Positions 32,228 through 44,120 are shown, counted from the first letter of the stretch. The stretch: DNA of 64,000 bases from Xylocopa sonorina (GCF_050948175.1 NC_135205.1:843795-907794), one strand, 5' to 3'. The notes: generated from the letters alone by a model not told the origin. Numbers and translations: made by a program.

Positions 32228-32780
32228 ATACCGTCTTCTTGAAGAGAACCGACATATTAACTAATTAAGGAAAAATTATTCCTATTTATACAAATTTTGT
32301 TACTCTTTGTAAAAGTTCAATATGATAATATAAAATATTTAAAATATTAAAAAAACTAAAGTAAAATATAATTTTATATATTTTTGTAACATATTTTGTA
32401 ACGATAAATGATAAAAATCAAATAAATTACGTTTGAAAATATTTATTTATGGAGATTGAACTTTACTCATACATTCATAATAAAATGAACATAGTTATTC
32501 ATATTTAGTATTTTCTTTGGAAACAATGAGCAAAGATACAAGGTACTTTGTTACTATAGTTATATATATAAATAGACCAACGTCAGCAAAAAGTCTAACG
32601 TTTCATAAGTATTTTATAGTTAAAAGATTATTAAGGGCGCGAAATGAGGTCGCAAAGTGATATTTACACATCTGCGTGTTGCAATTTTGACGTATGTAAA
32701 TTTCTGGTGAAAGCATATAAATGTTTATAATCTAATTATCAATTACAAATGGAATTCCACAAGTCACCCTTTCTTTTTGT
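32228..32780. other. AT-rich non-coding part of arm A'
   Basis: Mirror of about 6430-7090. No gene recognised. Long A/T runs dominate. Confidence 0.65.
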
Positions 32781-32784
32781 ACGC

Positions 32785-33785
32785 ATCCTCCAATACATAC
32801 ACAGCATCTTTAATCTTGATGTATTTCGTATGTGCGTGTGCGTGTGTGTATGGTAGCAGTTGCAGAAATACCACATAATAGGTTTCATAGTTTCGATTCT
32901 AGTAAATCGAGTAAAATGGCATAAGATTTTCTGTAGAATATCAGGGGGATGTGAAGCTGCTATTGCACTGCATACAACATTTTTCACTGGAAGAATTTTT
33001 CTTCCAATGTGTCAACTCCAGATTTATTTGAATTGTTCTCGTTTAGAAAATTAAAACTGTATGACATATCCCTTAACACAGCACGCAGGTAACCACGATA
33101 CCCAACAGATCCAAAGTTCTTTTATCTCAGATTAAGGCCTGCTTTCTTTGTTTCCAAACTTCTTTACATAGCGTTACATTCTTAAGACTCTCTGTAAGTT
33201 ACAAAGAACAGAAACACTACATGGATTATAAAAGTGTAATCGTTTAATTTATATAGTCTTGGACATTTTAAATCCTTTTACGTTACTTTGCTTGTTGTAT
33301 ATGTTTATCACGTGGCGCTGAACTAACTACTACTGCCATCATCCCTTTCTAAAATTTGGAAAATCCACCAGATTTAATGAAACCTTACTTAAGTTGCAAA
33401 TGTGTTTTTACTGTATCCAGCAGAAATGAAATTACATTGATAGAAGTACCAGCTAGTTCTTCACGCCTATTTGAAACAACACTAAATCACCTTGTTAAAC
33501 AATATTATATTAAATGAGACTTGGACTTTTAAGTTTGAATTTATGAACATCTAACAAATGAATGTGTTTTTCTTATTATACATATCATTATACTTTCAGT
33601 GATTTATTATATGCTGTGATTTGATATATTAACTTCTTGATTATATTTTACAACGAACCTTGCGTACCAAACATTGTTTTTACTCCTGATGGGAGTGGAT
33701 AGTTCTTCGTTTTATATTCTTATATCGCATTGATTATAAAAATATATGATATCCTTTTTATGCAGTCATGTATAATTATGTACAT
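32785..33785 (-). other. ~1 kb present only in arm A', with exon-like frames on the minus strand
   Basis: Minus-strand pieces look coding with splice-like edges. About 33340-33460: SNRREELAGTSINVISFLLD and VKTHLQLK, next to a GTAAGG donor. About 33270-33330: KGMMAVVVSSAPRDKHIQQA after TTTTAG, ending before a GTAACG. About 33110-33190: ESLKNVTLCKEVWKQRKQAL after TTACAG. A further frame at 32739-32987 reads NVVCSAIAASHPPDILQKIL. The product is not recognised, and stops follow the third piece. It may be a fragment of the gene next to HSDL2 in the source locus. A (GT)n-like tract is at 32833-32853. Confidence 0.45.
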
Positions 33786-34985
33786 ACAAATTCACAATTA
33801 AGTAGCTATGTGTTCAAATTCAATTCCGAATAATGCTCTAATAGGCATCCCAGAAAACAAACGACAAGATGGCGGCGAGACCATACTGGCACTAAATTGA
33901 AACTTCCGAGGATTGTCAGCAGATCCATAGCCATCTGTGACCGGATTCGTTAGCTAAAATACGAGAACGTGTTATCTGCACGTTCTAATCAAGCGTAACA
34001 GTCCGTGTGAATCGCGCAGTACCAGCACCACCGTGACACGCGTGTCATCGCTTCATCCATGAATCTTCTCAGTAATGACGTAGGTCGCATTTGGTAATGG
34101 GGAACCTGTGCTTTCATACAAATTAGAACCGTTAGATGTCTGTGGATGTTCAACATATGAGTATTGATAGACATTTTGGTAGTCGTTTTCCTATATTTAT
34201 AGTTATTGAGAGAGCCGTATATATTTATTTCAACCCCTCATAAACTAAAAACATTATTTATTAAAAAACATTACTTATAAAATAAAAATTCATACTGTTG
34301 CGTCCATAACTTCGCCTTGTGCAATTTCTTAAATAACATGATGTCATCGTACTTAAAATAACCCTCAATTGCATGAATTTGTAACGATAAATTGAAGAAA
34401 ATATAAATATAATAAATATATATATTTTTATGATAAAGAAATTAACGACTTTATGGAAAAAATCGCCGTATCGAGCTAGATTATAGAAAATAATAAAATC
34501 GAGTTCTCATATCTTTATTTCGTGCCGGTGTTTCTATTTTGGAATCAAAATAAATAAATTACTTAGTTTAATCATTTTTCATATTCGTTTATAATTTTTA
34601 TGGAAACAGCTTCCCCATTAGTAATTGTCAGCCTACGCCTCTACCACACCTGTGGCTATGGTGAGCTGAAAGTGTCATTGCCACGGCCGTGTAGCCCGTG
34701 TGCCATATCGCAGTGCATTAATAGTGCCGTGATACGAGTGTCGCCTCCGGAACTGAGAGTATGCCGTTACGAGAGCTGCGTAGGAGCACTGTCTTTGCAC
34801 AGTTCTGCCACGGAATTCGTTACATTCGTTGTCATTGGTGTGCCAATCGCTGGTTGTTTGGGATATTATAGTGCATGAGTCCTTTTTTGAATTTTGTTAA
34901 TTATTGTTTGGAATTTTTGCCGTTTCTGTATCTTTATGACCGTATTGTGGATTCAACTTATATGTGATCTTTTTGGTCATCATCT
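33786..34985. other. Outer part of arm A', no gene recognised
   Basis: Mirror of 5153-6420. AT-rich except 33860-34110 and 34610-34870. A 92-codon frame at 34600-34878 is not preserved in arm A and is probably chance. Confidence 0.65.
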
Positions 34986-35242
34986 TTTATTACATGTAAC
35001 ATTATATATGTAATGCACGTTTGATATGCAATGCTCAGATTTGAAATCCTCAGATTCTTGTATTCTTTGGTAAAGCACCTTATTCGATTAATATATATTT
35101 ATTAGGCATAGATATAAACAATTAGAAAAATGTTATTAAAACGGTATTAAATATGTTGTTGCAATTATATATTTAAGGTCTGAAGGTGTAGATGCAATTA
35201 ATGTCCGATATTTAACTGATCCAATCGACGTATCGAGTGAGG
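34986..35242. other. Single-copy AT-rich DNA
   Basis: No similarity to other parts of the window and no ORF of note. A short palindromic TACATGTAACATTATATATGTA lies at about 34992-35013. Confidence 0.5.
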
Positions 35243-35611
35243 CTATGAAATATGAAAACCTTTTACTGTTCCTCGACCCCTATCCATGTTAAATGAATGA
35301 TTAGTTCTGGTAGACAAGAAGCCTGAATTACTGAGATCTCTGCGAACATAAGTAATTTGTAAGTAATCCATTCCTTCTCTTTGAAATATTTGCCTTTGCA
35401 TAGAATGGAACGTGTAGATATAATTGTCTGTTTTATATCCATTTCGGGTCAATTCTACCATAGCTTCTGAGCAGAAGTAATATTGATTATACTTGATTTT
35501 TGCAATAGTTCTTTGATTAACAGATTTTATTAACGTAGAATCATCATTTGAGGGATGTATCAATCTACTTTGCAGTTCTATCAGTTTCTTTTTCTGCTCG
35601 CTACTTTCCAT
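35243..35611 (-). CDS. Unidentified 122-codon ORF, possibly an exon or pseudogene fragment
   Basis: Open from an upstream stop (about eight further codons, RIKDKYAELK) through ATG to a stop at 35243. The N-terminus is Lys/Glu/Gln-rich and probably helical (MESSEQKKKLIELQSRLIHP). The middle has KYNQYYFCSEAMVELTRNGY, the C-terminal part LQITYVRRDLSNSGF. Composition looks protein-like and it has no second copy in the window, unlike everything around it. No transposon motif is visible and I recognise no family. It could be a host-gene exon stranded between arm A' and the satellite. Confidence 0.4.
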   Translation of the reverse strand: MESSEQKKKLIELQSRLIHPSNDDSTLIKSVNQRTIAKIKYNQYYFCSEAMVELTRNGYKTDNYIYTFHSMQRQIFQREGMDYLQITYVRRDLSNSGFLSTRTNHSFNMDRGRGTVKGFHIS

Positions 35612-35649
35612 TTTCAGTTCCGCATACTTATCCTTTATCCTTCATATGC

Positions 35650-37115
35650 ATTTCCTTGACACACACGTGGGATTTACAACCTTTTGACGTGTAGGCGAGA
35701 TTTACATAACGTGTTACATTGAATATTACATCTCATCATGAAACATAGAAATGAGATGCGATATCGCGTTTTATGAAGCATTAGAACTCTATTGCTTCAA
35801 TACGTAAACATCTGGAATCGCTACTCCTCCGCTAGGAAGTGTGGTATTTACGTTCTTTTGAAGTGTTGACGAGATATAATTCCCGCGTTGCATTGAATTA
35901 CATGTTATCATAAAACATAGAAATGGGATGCGATATCGCGTTTTATGAAACATTAGAACTCTATTGCTTCGATATGTAGACATCTAGAGACGCTATTCCG
36001 TAGCAAGGAGGTGTGCCGTTTACATTCTTTTGAAGTGTAGACGAGATATACATAACGCGGTTCATTGAGTATTGCATCCTATCATGAGACATACAAATGA
36101 AATGCGATATCGCGTTTTATAATGTGTTAGAACTCCACAGAATAGAGTTAGAACTCTATTGCTTCAATACGTAGACATCTTGAAACGCTATTCCATCGTA
36201 AGGAAGTGTGGCATTTACATTCTTTTAAAATGTAGACGCGATATACATAACGCGTCAACACTCCAATAGAATGTAAAGCCCACACTTCGTTGCTACGTAA
36301 TAGCGTTTCTAGATGTCTAGATGTTGAAGCAATGGAGTTCTAATTCTTCGTAAAACGCGATATCGCATCTCATTTCTATGACTCATGGTAAGATGTAATA
36401 TTCAATGCAACGGCTTATGTATACCTTGACTACACCTCAAAAGATTGTAAATGCCACACTTCCTTGCTACGGAACAGCGCTACTAGATGCCAATGATTCT
36501 AAGCAACAGAGTTTTAATGCTTCATAAAATGTAAAATCGCATCTCATTTCTATGTTACATGATAAGATGTAAATCAATGCAACGTGTTTTGTATATCTCG
36601 TCAACACTTCAAAAAAATGTAAATCCTACACTTCCTTGCTACGGAATGGCATTTCTAGATGCCTACATACCGAAGCAATAGACATCTGTACATAGCGATA
36701 TGGCATCTCATCTCCATGTATCATGAGAAGGTGCAGTAGTCAATGCAAGACGTTATTTTTATCTCGTCTACACGACAAAAGGATGTAAATCCCACACTTC
36801 CTTGCTACGGGATTGCGTATCCAAATGTCTACGTATCGAAGCAATAGAGTTCTAATACTTCATAACACGCGAGATCGCATCTCATTTCAATGTTTCATGA
36901 TAAAATGTAATATTGATGGCAACGCGTTATGTTTATCTTGTCTACATTTCAAAAGAATGTGATTTCTACACTTCCTTGCAAGGGTATAGTGTTTGTAGAT
37001 GTCAGCGTGTCGAAGGAATGGTGTATTAATACTGCATTCGACGCGATGTCCCATCTCATTTCTATGTTTCATTACAATATGTCATATTCAATGCAACGCA
37101 TTTTGTGTATTGTCG
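35650..37115. repeat. Satellite block, type array, ~173-bp monomer
   Basis: The core GATGCGATATCGCG recurs at 35755, 35927 and 36101, giving periods of 172 and 174 bp. Monomers read forward to about 36255, then reverse to 37115 after CATAACGCGTCAACACTCC. Each contains AGAACTCTATTGCTTCGATA, CATCTAGAAACGCTATTCC and GAAGTGTGGGATTTACATTC. Nucleosome-length period and inverted blocks suggest pericentromeric or other heterochromatic satellite. Confidence 0.93.
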
Positions 37116-37735
37116 CGTCCAGAAGTCGCGAACGCGCTCGTCACGTTAACACTAATCGTAGTCGGTCCCGAAATGGACGCGAATTGCGCGGAGCTGGGTT
37201 CGTCGACGGACAAGAAGACTGGACTTACCGTGTACAAAAGCATGCAAGTTACCTTTCGATGCTTTTATTTCATTGGTTTGCTTCTCGTTCCAGGTAGCGT
37301 AGGCGCCGAGGATCGGTGACCCGAATAGAAGCAGCGTACGACTGGAACGGCGGATCGATGTTTGGAATCAGGCGCCAGGTAAGCTGATCCTAGTTAGCGG
37401 GTATCGAAGCTGGAATCAGACGATCGTTGGCTCGTATAGGACGTACGGCAGCGAAGACTTCTTTGACAGGAACAGGAAGAGCTCTGCGATGGTCCAAATA
37501 TTCAGGTGCACCACCCATTCACACACAAGTCGTCGAGCAAATTCCTTCCTCCCCGCGCATCGTGTACGCTTTACCCGAGAAGCGAAGCTCATCAGAAGTA
37601 CTTGCACTTCGGTAAAGCACGGTACGACTAAGTACTGGTTCCCTCTATCTTACCGAATCCACCTAGGCGCTAGGCACCTTGACACAACAGAAATAAAGTA
37701 AGAGCGGCTAAGCGTTGGTTCGCTCTAACTATCCT
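37116..37735 (-). other. Leader module 3 (left palindrome arm)
   Basis: On the minus strand, KRTRCAGRKEFARRLVCEWV is encoded within 37416-37607. Downstream comes a GGCGCCTACGCTACCTGGAA region (about 37280-37310) and then GAAAG|GTAACTTGC at about 37240. It is the inverted partner of 51916-52510, with frame damage the partner lacks. Its LTR-like part is missing because the sequence passes straight into the gypsy element at 37736. Satellite follows it in leader orientation. Confidence 0.6.
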
Positions 37736-38025
37736 AAAGATTGGAATATTATCGAGTATTTGAAGACAGAACGTTGGAGAAAATGACTTGACGGTCTAGA
37801 TCGTTCGAGAAGTTATTCATGCGACGCGAATGCAGTTTTGAGAGATAGTGCGAGAACGAAAATTAAACTTTCATGTAGAGACAGTTCGAGTTTATACGCG
37901 AGTGTCGAGTAAAAATTTTCACGATGAAAGATTAGAGCAAAATCACAGTTCCTGCGCTAAAAGAGATATTAATGGGGCATAAACTACAAACTGTTTTATC
38001 TCAATTTTGTTAGCCGCGAACGAAT

Positions 38026-39351
38026 ATGTCGGCAGTTGCAAATTTTCTTTTTAAATTTGATGGCAAATCTGATGATAATGAAATTTGGAAGAAGTAGATC
38101 AAATTGTTGAAGACTATATATAAATCAGAAGATGACGTTGCACGATTACTTACGGGTATGCGACTGAAGGGAAAAGCACTGGAATCGCTTCATTCTAAAC
38201 GAGGGTATATAACTATGCCATTCAACCGACTGCTGGAAGAATTAAGAGTTACGTTTTATTATCCACAAAGCAAAATTAAAATAAGGAAGAAAGTTGAAGA
38301 GCGATTAGGGAAGAGGAACCAGACATTTCATGAATATTTGCACAAGAAGATCATTCTCGGAAATCGAGTACCAATCAACGACGATGATATACTTGAATAT
38401 TTTATTGACGGCATCCCTGATTAATTGTTCCGGAACCAGGCACGTATTCAACAGTTTACAACAACCGATCAACTTTCGAAAGCGTTTGAAAAGGTAATTC
38501 TCCGAGATCAAGGTTTGTCGGATGTGCAGATGTCAACAAAGTTTGAGAAGTATGAAGATAGTTTCGATAGAAATGAAAGAAAAGAGGTAATCAATGTCGA
38601 TGAGATAAAAGAGTTCACCGCTAATATTGTACGATGTTATAATTGTGGTGGGCACGATCATATTAGCGTGACTTGTCCAACGAAAGATCGCGGTGTAAAA
38701 TGTTTTATATGTCAAAAAAGTGGACATATTGCGTCGAAATGTCCCAAAAAATCTAAAGCGAGTGAAGAGAGTTGCGCAACATTAAGAGTATCGTACCGAA
38801 AGTATCTTAAAAATGTTTTACTTAACGGATACGAGATCGAAGCATTAATGGATTCAGGAACTGATTTTAGTTCAATTCGCACAGACGAGTATATTAAGCT
38901 TGTTTCTCCGCAATTACGACGTAATGAATTACATTTCGTTGGTATAGGTTCAAAGAATGACACATCATTTGGTGAATTTCAAGCAGAAATTACCGTAGGT
39001 GAGCACTCATATCCGATTTGTATACAAGTAATCTCTCATACTATTGTACGACACAAGCTGTTGATAGCAACGAATTTCTTAAATGTAACCGATGTTAGCA
39101 TTAGAGGTGGTAAAGTAAACTTTCTTCCATTACCAAAAGTAACGCGCGAAATTGTTGAAAGAGAAAATATTGTACCAGAAATATTTAAAATAGATGTAAT
39201 AAGTGACGTATTAGAAGTAAATCAAGTTGATGTGTCTCATGTATTAAATCCTAATCAGCGAGTGACGATAGAAGATCTTATTAGTAATTACAAGCCGAGT
39301 AAAACCTTTGAACGTGAAATTGCAATGAAATTAATATTGAAAGGCGAATAG
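38026..39351 (+). pseudogene. gag-pro: Gag-protease of the short-LTR gypsy, left copy
   Basis: One frame from ATG 38026 to the stop at 39351, interrupted by TAG (38095-38097) and TAA (38422-38424). The capsid region includes MRLKGKALESLHSKRGYITM. Two perfect CX2CX4HX4C knuckles, CYNCGGHDHISVTC and CFICQKSGHIASKC, lie at about 38634-38745. The aspartic protease is ALMDSGTDFSSIR at about 38842-38880. The right copy has a different set of stops (49117-49536 open, then broken), though it shares the second gag stop region. Confidence 0.85.
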
Positions 39352-39399
39352 TCTGTATATCAATCGACGAGACGATTGCAAAAAGAGATTGTTAATGTA

Positions 39400-40600
39400 G
39401 ATAGAACAGTGGATTGCGGCTGGAGTCGCTCAGATATCTACATCTGATTATGCGAGTCCGGTCGTTCGCGTTCGGAAGAAAAATGATTCGTTTAGATTAT
39501 GTGTGGATTATCGACAAATTAATAAGAAGATTATTAAATATAGATATCCGTTACAACTGATTGAACATCAATTAGATCTGTTACACGTCGCGCGCATTTT
39601 TAGTACTCTTGATTTGAAAAACGGTTTCTTTCACGTGCGACAAGATAAATCAAGTCGAAGGTATACAGCATTTATTGTACCAGATGGTTATTATGAATTC
39701 TTACGAGTCCCTTTTGGTTCATGTAATTCTCCAGCAATTTTTCCAAGATTTATAAATACCATATTTAGAGATCTTATTCAAGAGAGAAGAGTTTTAGCAT
39801 ATATGGATGATTTGATTATTTCATCAAATGATACTGAACGTGGGATCAAAAATCTTGACAGGGTTTTAATTGTAGCCAGCGGAGCCGGTTTAATATTCAG
39901 TTGGGAAGAATATTGTTTTGTGTAAACTTGTGTCGAAATCATCGGGCATGTAATCAACAATGGTTGTGTTCGCCCCTCACTAAAACTGATCCAGTCCGAC
40001 GATTTCCAGAGCCCACAAACGTTAAACAAGTACAAAGTTTACTTGGACTCATCGGATATTTTCGTAAATTTATCCGTGAATACCCTGTAATTGCGCGACC
40101 TTTGCCTAACCTTCTGCAAGCGAATGCTAAATTCTGTTTTGTAGCGACCTAAATGGAAGCATTCATACGACTTATATTTTTATTGATTGAGATACTAATG
40201 TTGAATTTGGTTCAAGTAGAAGTAGAGACGGAGTTGCATACGGATGCTTCTGTGTTACGGTACGGAGCGATTTTATTTCAAAGAAATAACGAAGATGAAC
40301 CTTTTCACCCTGTATATTATTTTCTAGCGGTAAGACATCTTCTGCTGCATCTAAATACAGTACCTATGAGTTTGAAGTTTTAGCAATAGTAAAAGCGTTG
40401 AAGAAATTAGGACTTCATTCATTAGGAATTTCGTTTGTTATTGTTTTTGATTGCCAAGCCATTACTCTTACAACGAATAAGAAAGATCTTCGTGTGTGGG
40501 TTGCATGATGGGCATTATCATTAGAAGAATTTGATTACCGGATAGAGCATCGTCCAGGGAAGAACATGATACATGTTGATGCACTTAGTAGAAATCCTCC
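39400..40600 (+). pseudogene. pol: RT-RNase H of the short-LTR gypsy, left copy
   Basis: RT is open at 39503-39925: DYRQINKKIIKYRYPLQLIE, FSTLDLKNGFFHV (about 39598) and catalytic YMDD at 39800-39811. Frame changes follow at about 39925, 40150 and 40383. RNase H first motif ELHTDASVLRYGAILF is at about 40231; the tether HRPGKNMIHVDALSRNP ends near 40595. TGA and TAG codons break it. Confidence 0.84.
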
Positions 40601-41770
40601 TCCTACGAATATCCTAATCGATGGATCTGATGCAAGTCTTACAGAACGTTTGCGGAAAGTACAGGAAGAAGATGAGACTGTAACGAAACTTCGAGATTTG
40701 ATACTTCAAAACAAGACGAATGATTATGTTCTACGGGGAAATTTTCTGTACAGAAACTCTGGGGGTCATACTCAACTAGTAGTACCACGTCGGATGCAGA
40801 TACATGAAATAAGGCAGGCTTATGAGTGTGGACATTTTTCTGTGGTCAAGACTGAAGCTATCGTACGTAAAGGTTATTGGATTACAAACCTTCGGCAGCA
40901 AGTTGGAAATGTGGTAAGAAATTGTGTTGCATGCATCTTAGCCGAAAAGATACAGGGGAAGCAGGAGTTTCATTTAATTTCGATTGAAAAGGGGAGTATT
41001 CCTTTTGCTACATTTCATATCGATCATCTTGTACCGCTGCCACCAACAAAAAAACGTATCAGTATATATTTGTAGTGGTAGATGCTTTTACAAAACTTAC
41101 ATGGCTTTATGCTACAAAACCTACTACTTCAGATGAAGTTTTGTCACGCCTGAAGAAGCCACCGACTATTTTCTGTAATCTGCGTCGAATAATTTCTGAT
41201 AGGTGAACGGTTTTCACAGCAAATGATTTCAAGCAATATTGTCAAGAAGAATACATAGAACATGTTTCAACTACAACAGGAATTCCTAGAGCTAATGGTC
41301 AAGTTGAACGCCTTAATAGAACATTCATACTGTTGCCAGCAAAATTAGCTACACCTAAGTCCTGTGAGTAGTATAAGTATTTAGAAGTAGTTCAACAATG
41401 TTTGAAATCAGCAATACATCGAAGTATTGGTATGTCACCGTTTCATCGTCTCTTTGGGGCACATCCACGACTTAAAGGTTATCTTGACACCCAAGACATA
41501 CTTGAAAAGGAATGGATCGCAATACTTGAAAAGCAAGCAAGCAAAAATATATCCAGGATCCAACAAGAGAATAGGCGAACTTTTAACAAGAGTAGACGAA
41601 AGGCTAAAATTTATCGTGAAGGGGATCTAGTAGCAATTAAACGTATGCAACAGAGTCCTGGTTTAAAAGTAGCTCATAAATAGTTTGGACCGTATGAAGT
41701 TGCACGAATTTTATGCAATCAACGATTTGCAGTTCGAAAGGTAGGGAAAGGAGAAGGACCCCTATAGGCA
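40566..41770 (+). pseudogene. pol: Integrase of the short-LTR gypsy, left copy
   Basis: The HHCC domain is in 40566-41075 (HEIRQAYECGHF..NCVACILAEK). First Asp in FHIDHLVPLPPTKK, then a frame change at about 41075. The second Asp, ISDR, is followed at once by a TGA. The Glu is in PRANGQVERLNRT (about 41285-41325). The C-terminal part is open at 41402-41683. The right-arm copies of the 169- and 93-codon open segments are identical in protein sequence, and the same TGA is present there. Confidence 0.84.
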
Positions 41771-41924
41771 TCTATGTCAGCAGATTCTATGAAATTGTGG
41801 ATCGACGAAATCAGTGCTGATTTATCTGAAATCGAAGACGACATGAATGAAGACATTCGGAACGAATGTTCATGCAGGACTTCAAGTTTCAAATGTTATG
41901 TACGTGTAATATTCTAGAATGCAA

Positions 41925-42029
41925 GAGCAGTTGTTCATTAGCAGTCCTTGGAGTAATATCTTAATTGAACGGAACTATCTAATGATTTACAAAATCTTGT
42001 AATTCTCTTTCATTAATAAGTTTCCTACA
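41925..42029 (+). repeat. 3' LTR of left gypsy copy (5' edge deleted)
   Basis: AGCAGTTGTTCATTAGCAG to TTTCCTACA, matching the 45946-46065 LTR inverted. A deletion just before it removed the LTR start and adjoining internal bases. The following TTATGCATAG satellite junction is the same as in the right arm, so insertion preceded inversion-duplication. Confidence 0.8.
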
Positions 42030-44120
42030 TTATGCATAGGAGATTACAGCTTACTTAATTCGATACGAACAAATGAAATGCGCCATCGCAATGCATGGAG
42101 AATTAGAACTCTATTGTTTTGACAGGCAGACACTATGAAACGCCACCCTGTTGCATGAAAGCGTATAATTCACAACCTTATAATGTGTAGAAGCAGATAA
42201 GCATAGTGCCATGCATATAAGATTACAGCTCACTTTCATTGGAATGCTGGAATGAGATGTTCCATGGCATTGCATGGAGTATTAAAACTCCGTTGCATTG
42301 ACACTTAGGCACTATGAAGCCACATCCCGATGCGTGGTACTGTAGAATTCACATTCCTCTGAAGTGTTGAATCAGATAAAAATAATGCTATGCATTAAAA
42401 CAACACTTGGAAATCCAGAAACTCTATCTCGTTTCAAGGAAGTGTGGGATTCAAATTCTTCAGAAGATGAAAGGCAGATAAGCATAACGTGATGCATGGA
42501 GCATTACAATTTACTTACTAACTTTCAACTGGTGAAGTGAAATGCAATATCGCGACATCTAGAAACGCTATCCCTTAGCAAGTAAGTGTGGGATTTACAT
42601 TCTTTTGGAGTGTAGATGCAGATACACAACACGCGTTCCATTGAACATTACATCTTAGCACGAATCTTTGAAATAAGATGCGACATCGCATTGGAGGTAG
42701 CATTAGAACTGTATTGCTTCGACACTCATACATTCAAAAACGCTATCCCGTTGCGAGGAAGTGCAGGAGTCATATTCATTTGAAGTGTAGATGCAGATAA
42801 TGCTAACGCGTTGCCTTTAATATTAAAATTCACCATGTAGCATTGAAATGAGGAGCGACATCGCCTTGAATGAAGTACTAGAACCCTATTACTTCGACAC
42901 GCACGCATATAGAAGCGCTATACCTTTGCAAAGAGGTGCAGGATTTACATCTTGTTGAAGTGGAGAAGCTGAAAAGCATAACTCGTTGCATTGAATATTA
43001 CACCATATCATGAAAGTCTGAAATGAGATGCGACATCGCGTTGAATGAAATATTAGTACTCTATTGCTTCTACGCGTAGACATCAAGGAATGCGATCCCT
43101 TTGCAAGAAAGAGCATTATTCATATTCTTTTGAAGCGATTTATTCATTTTATAAGTGATTTATTTTGAAGTGAAGTTATTCATATTCTTTGAAGCTAATA
43201 ATCATAAGGCATTCTTCATGCGTCGTAATATTGCAATTCATTTCAAGAGTTCAAAGTAAGTAACTAGGTTGTAATGCTCTATGCATCGCATTATGCTTAT
43301 CTGCTCCTACACTTCAAAACAATATGAATCCTACGCTTCCTTAAAAAGGATTTGCGTTTCTGAATGTATGTACGTGTCGAAACAATTAACTTCTAATACT
43401 TCATCCATCGCGATGTCGCATCTCATTACAATGTTTCATGATAAGTTGTAATATTCAATGCAACGCGTTATACTTATCTGCATCTACACAAGAATGTAAA
43501 TTCTACATTTCCATACAACAGGATAACCCCTCATAGTGTCTGCTTGTCGAAGCAATGGAGTCCTAATGCGCCATGCAATGCGATGACGCTTCTCACTTCA
43601 ACGTTTCTAAGTAAGCTATAGTATTCTATGTATAGCATTATGCTTCTCTGCTTCGACATTCCCAAAGATTTTGAATTTTACAGTCCCATGCAATGGAATG
43701 GTGCTTCATAGTGTATGCGTGTCAAAGCAATGGGGCAGCAATGCTCCATGCACTGCAATGGCGCATCTCATTTCAAACGCTGATGAAACGCTGAAACGAG
43801 ATGTGCCATTAGAACTCTACTGCCTTGAGACGCAGGCACTATGAAGCGCCATCCTGTTGCATGGTTCTGTAGAATTCACATTCATTTGAATTGTAAAAGC
43901 AGATGAGCATAATGCTATGCATAAGAGATTACAGCTTACTTACTCTCAAACGTTGAAACGATGTGCCATCGCATTGCATGGAGCAGTAGAACTCTTCGGC
44001 CTTCATACACGAACTCTATGAAGCGCCATGAAGTTGAAGAAACTGTAAAATTCAGATTCTTTAGAAGTGTAGAAGCAGATATGCATAATGCATTGCATAG
44101 AAGATTAAAGCTAATGGAGC
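42030..44120. repeat. Satellite block: forward / reverse / forward
   Basis: Forward to about 43135 with both subfamilies mixed, reverse from about 43190 to 43780, forward 43785-44120. At about 43770-43800 the switch is a tight near-palindrome, GCGCATCTCATTTCAAACG followed by ACGCTGAAACGAGATGTGCC. This block is the left half of the palindrome's central region. Confidence 0.9.

Larger units (their letters stand above)
27530..34985 (-). repeat. Arm A' of the inverted duplication (partner 5153-11800)
   Basis: Mirror image of arm A, with about 15.7 kb between the arms. The outer edge near 34985 aligns to the base next to the gypsy LTR at 5153. Arm A' retains about 1 kb (roughly 32785-33785) missing from arm A; the join in arm A (TTTGTACGAATGCGTACAA) has only a short microhomology. 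Confidence 0.93.
37105..42029 (+). repeat. Left arm of palindrome (partner 45946-52515)
   Basis: Leader module, gypsy element and LTR/satellite junction all recur inverted. Matching ORF pairs put the symmetry axis near 44040 for the pol half and near 43980 for the gag half; the difference is largely a 249-bp insert in the right arm. About 40260-41880 is almost identical to 46197-47815, while the gag/RT half differs at many positions. Confidence 0.92.
37736..42029 (+). mobile_element. Short-LTR gypsy element with SAP-Gag, left copy, 5' LTR missing
   Basis: Gag, protease, RT, RNase H and integrase in gypsy order, with a 3' LTR remnant at 41925-42029. The 5' LTR and primer site present in the right copy are absent; sequence begins inside the leader. 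The SAP helix (ITVPALKEILMGHKLQT, about 37940-37995) is fused to a later part by a deletion. Two CCHC knuckles and a very short LTR recall the mag lineage, but I would not insist on the clade. Confidence 0.85.

Noticed and set aside
32739..32987. 82-codon minus-strand ORF as a standalone gene
   Set aside because: Runs through a GT-rich microsatellite and lacks a homologous frame in arm A; treated as part of the unresolved exon-like region.
34600..34878. 92-codon ORF in arm A'
   Set aside because: Not open in the homologous part of arm A and without family similarity.
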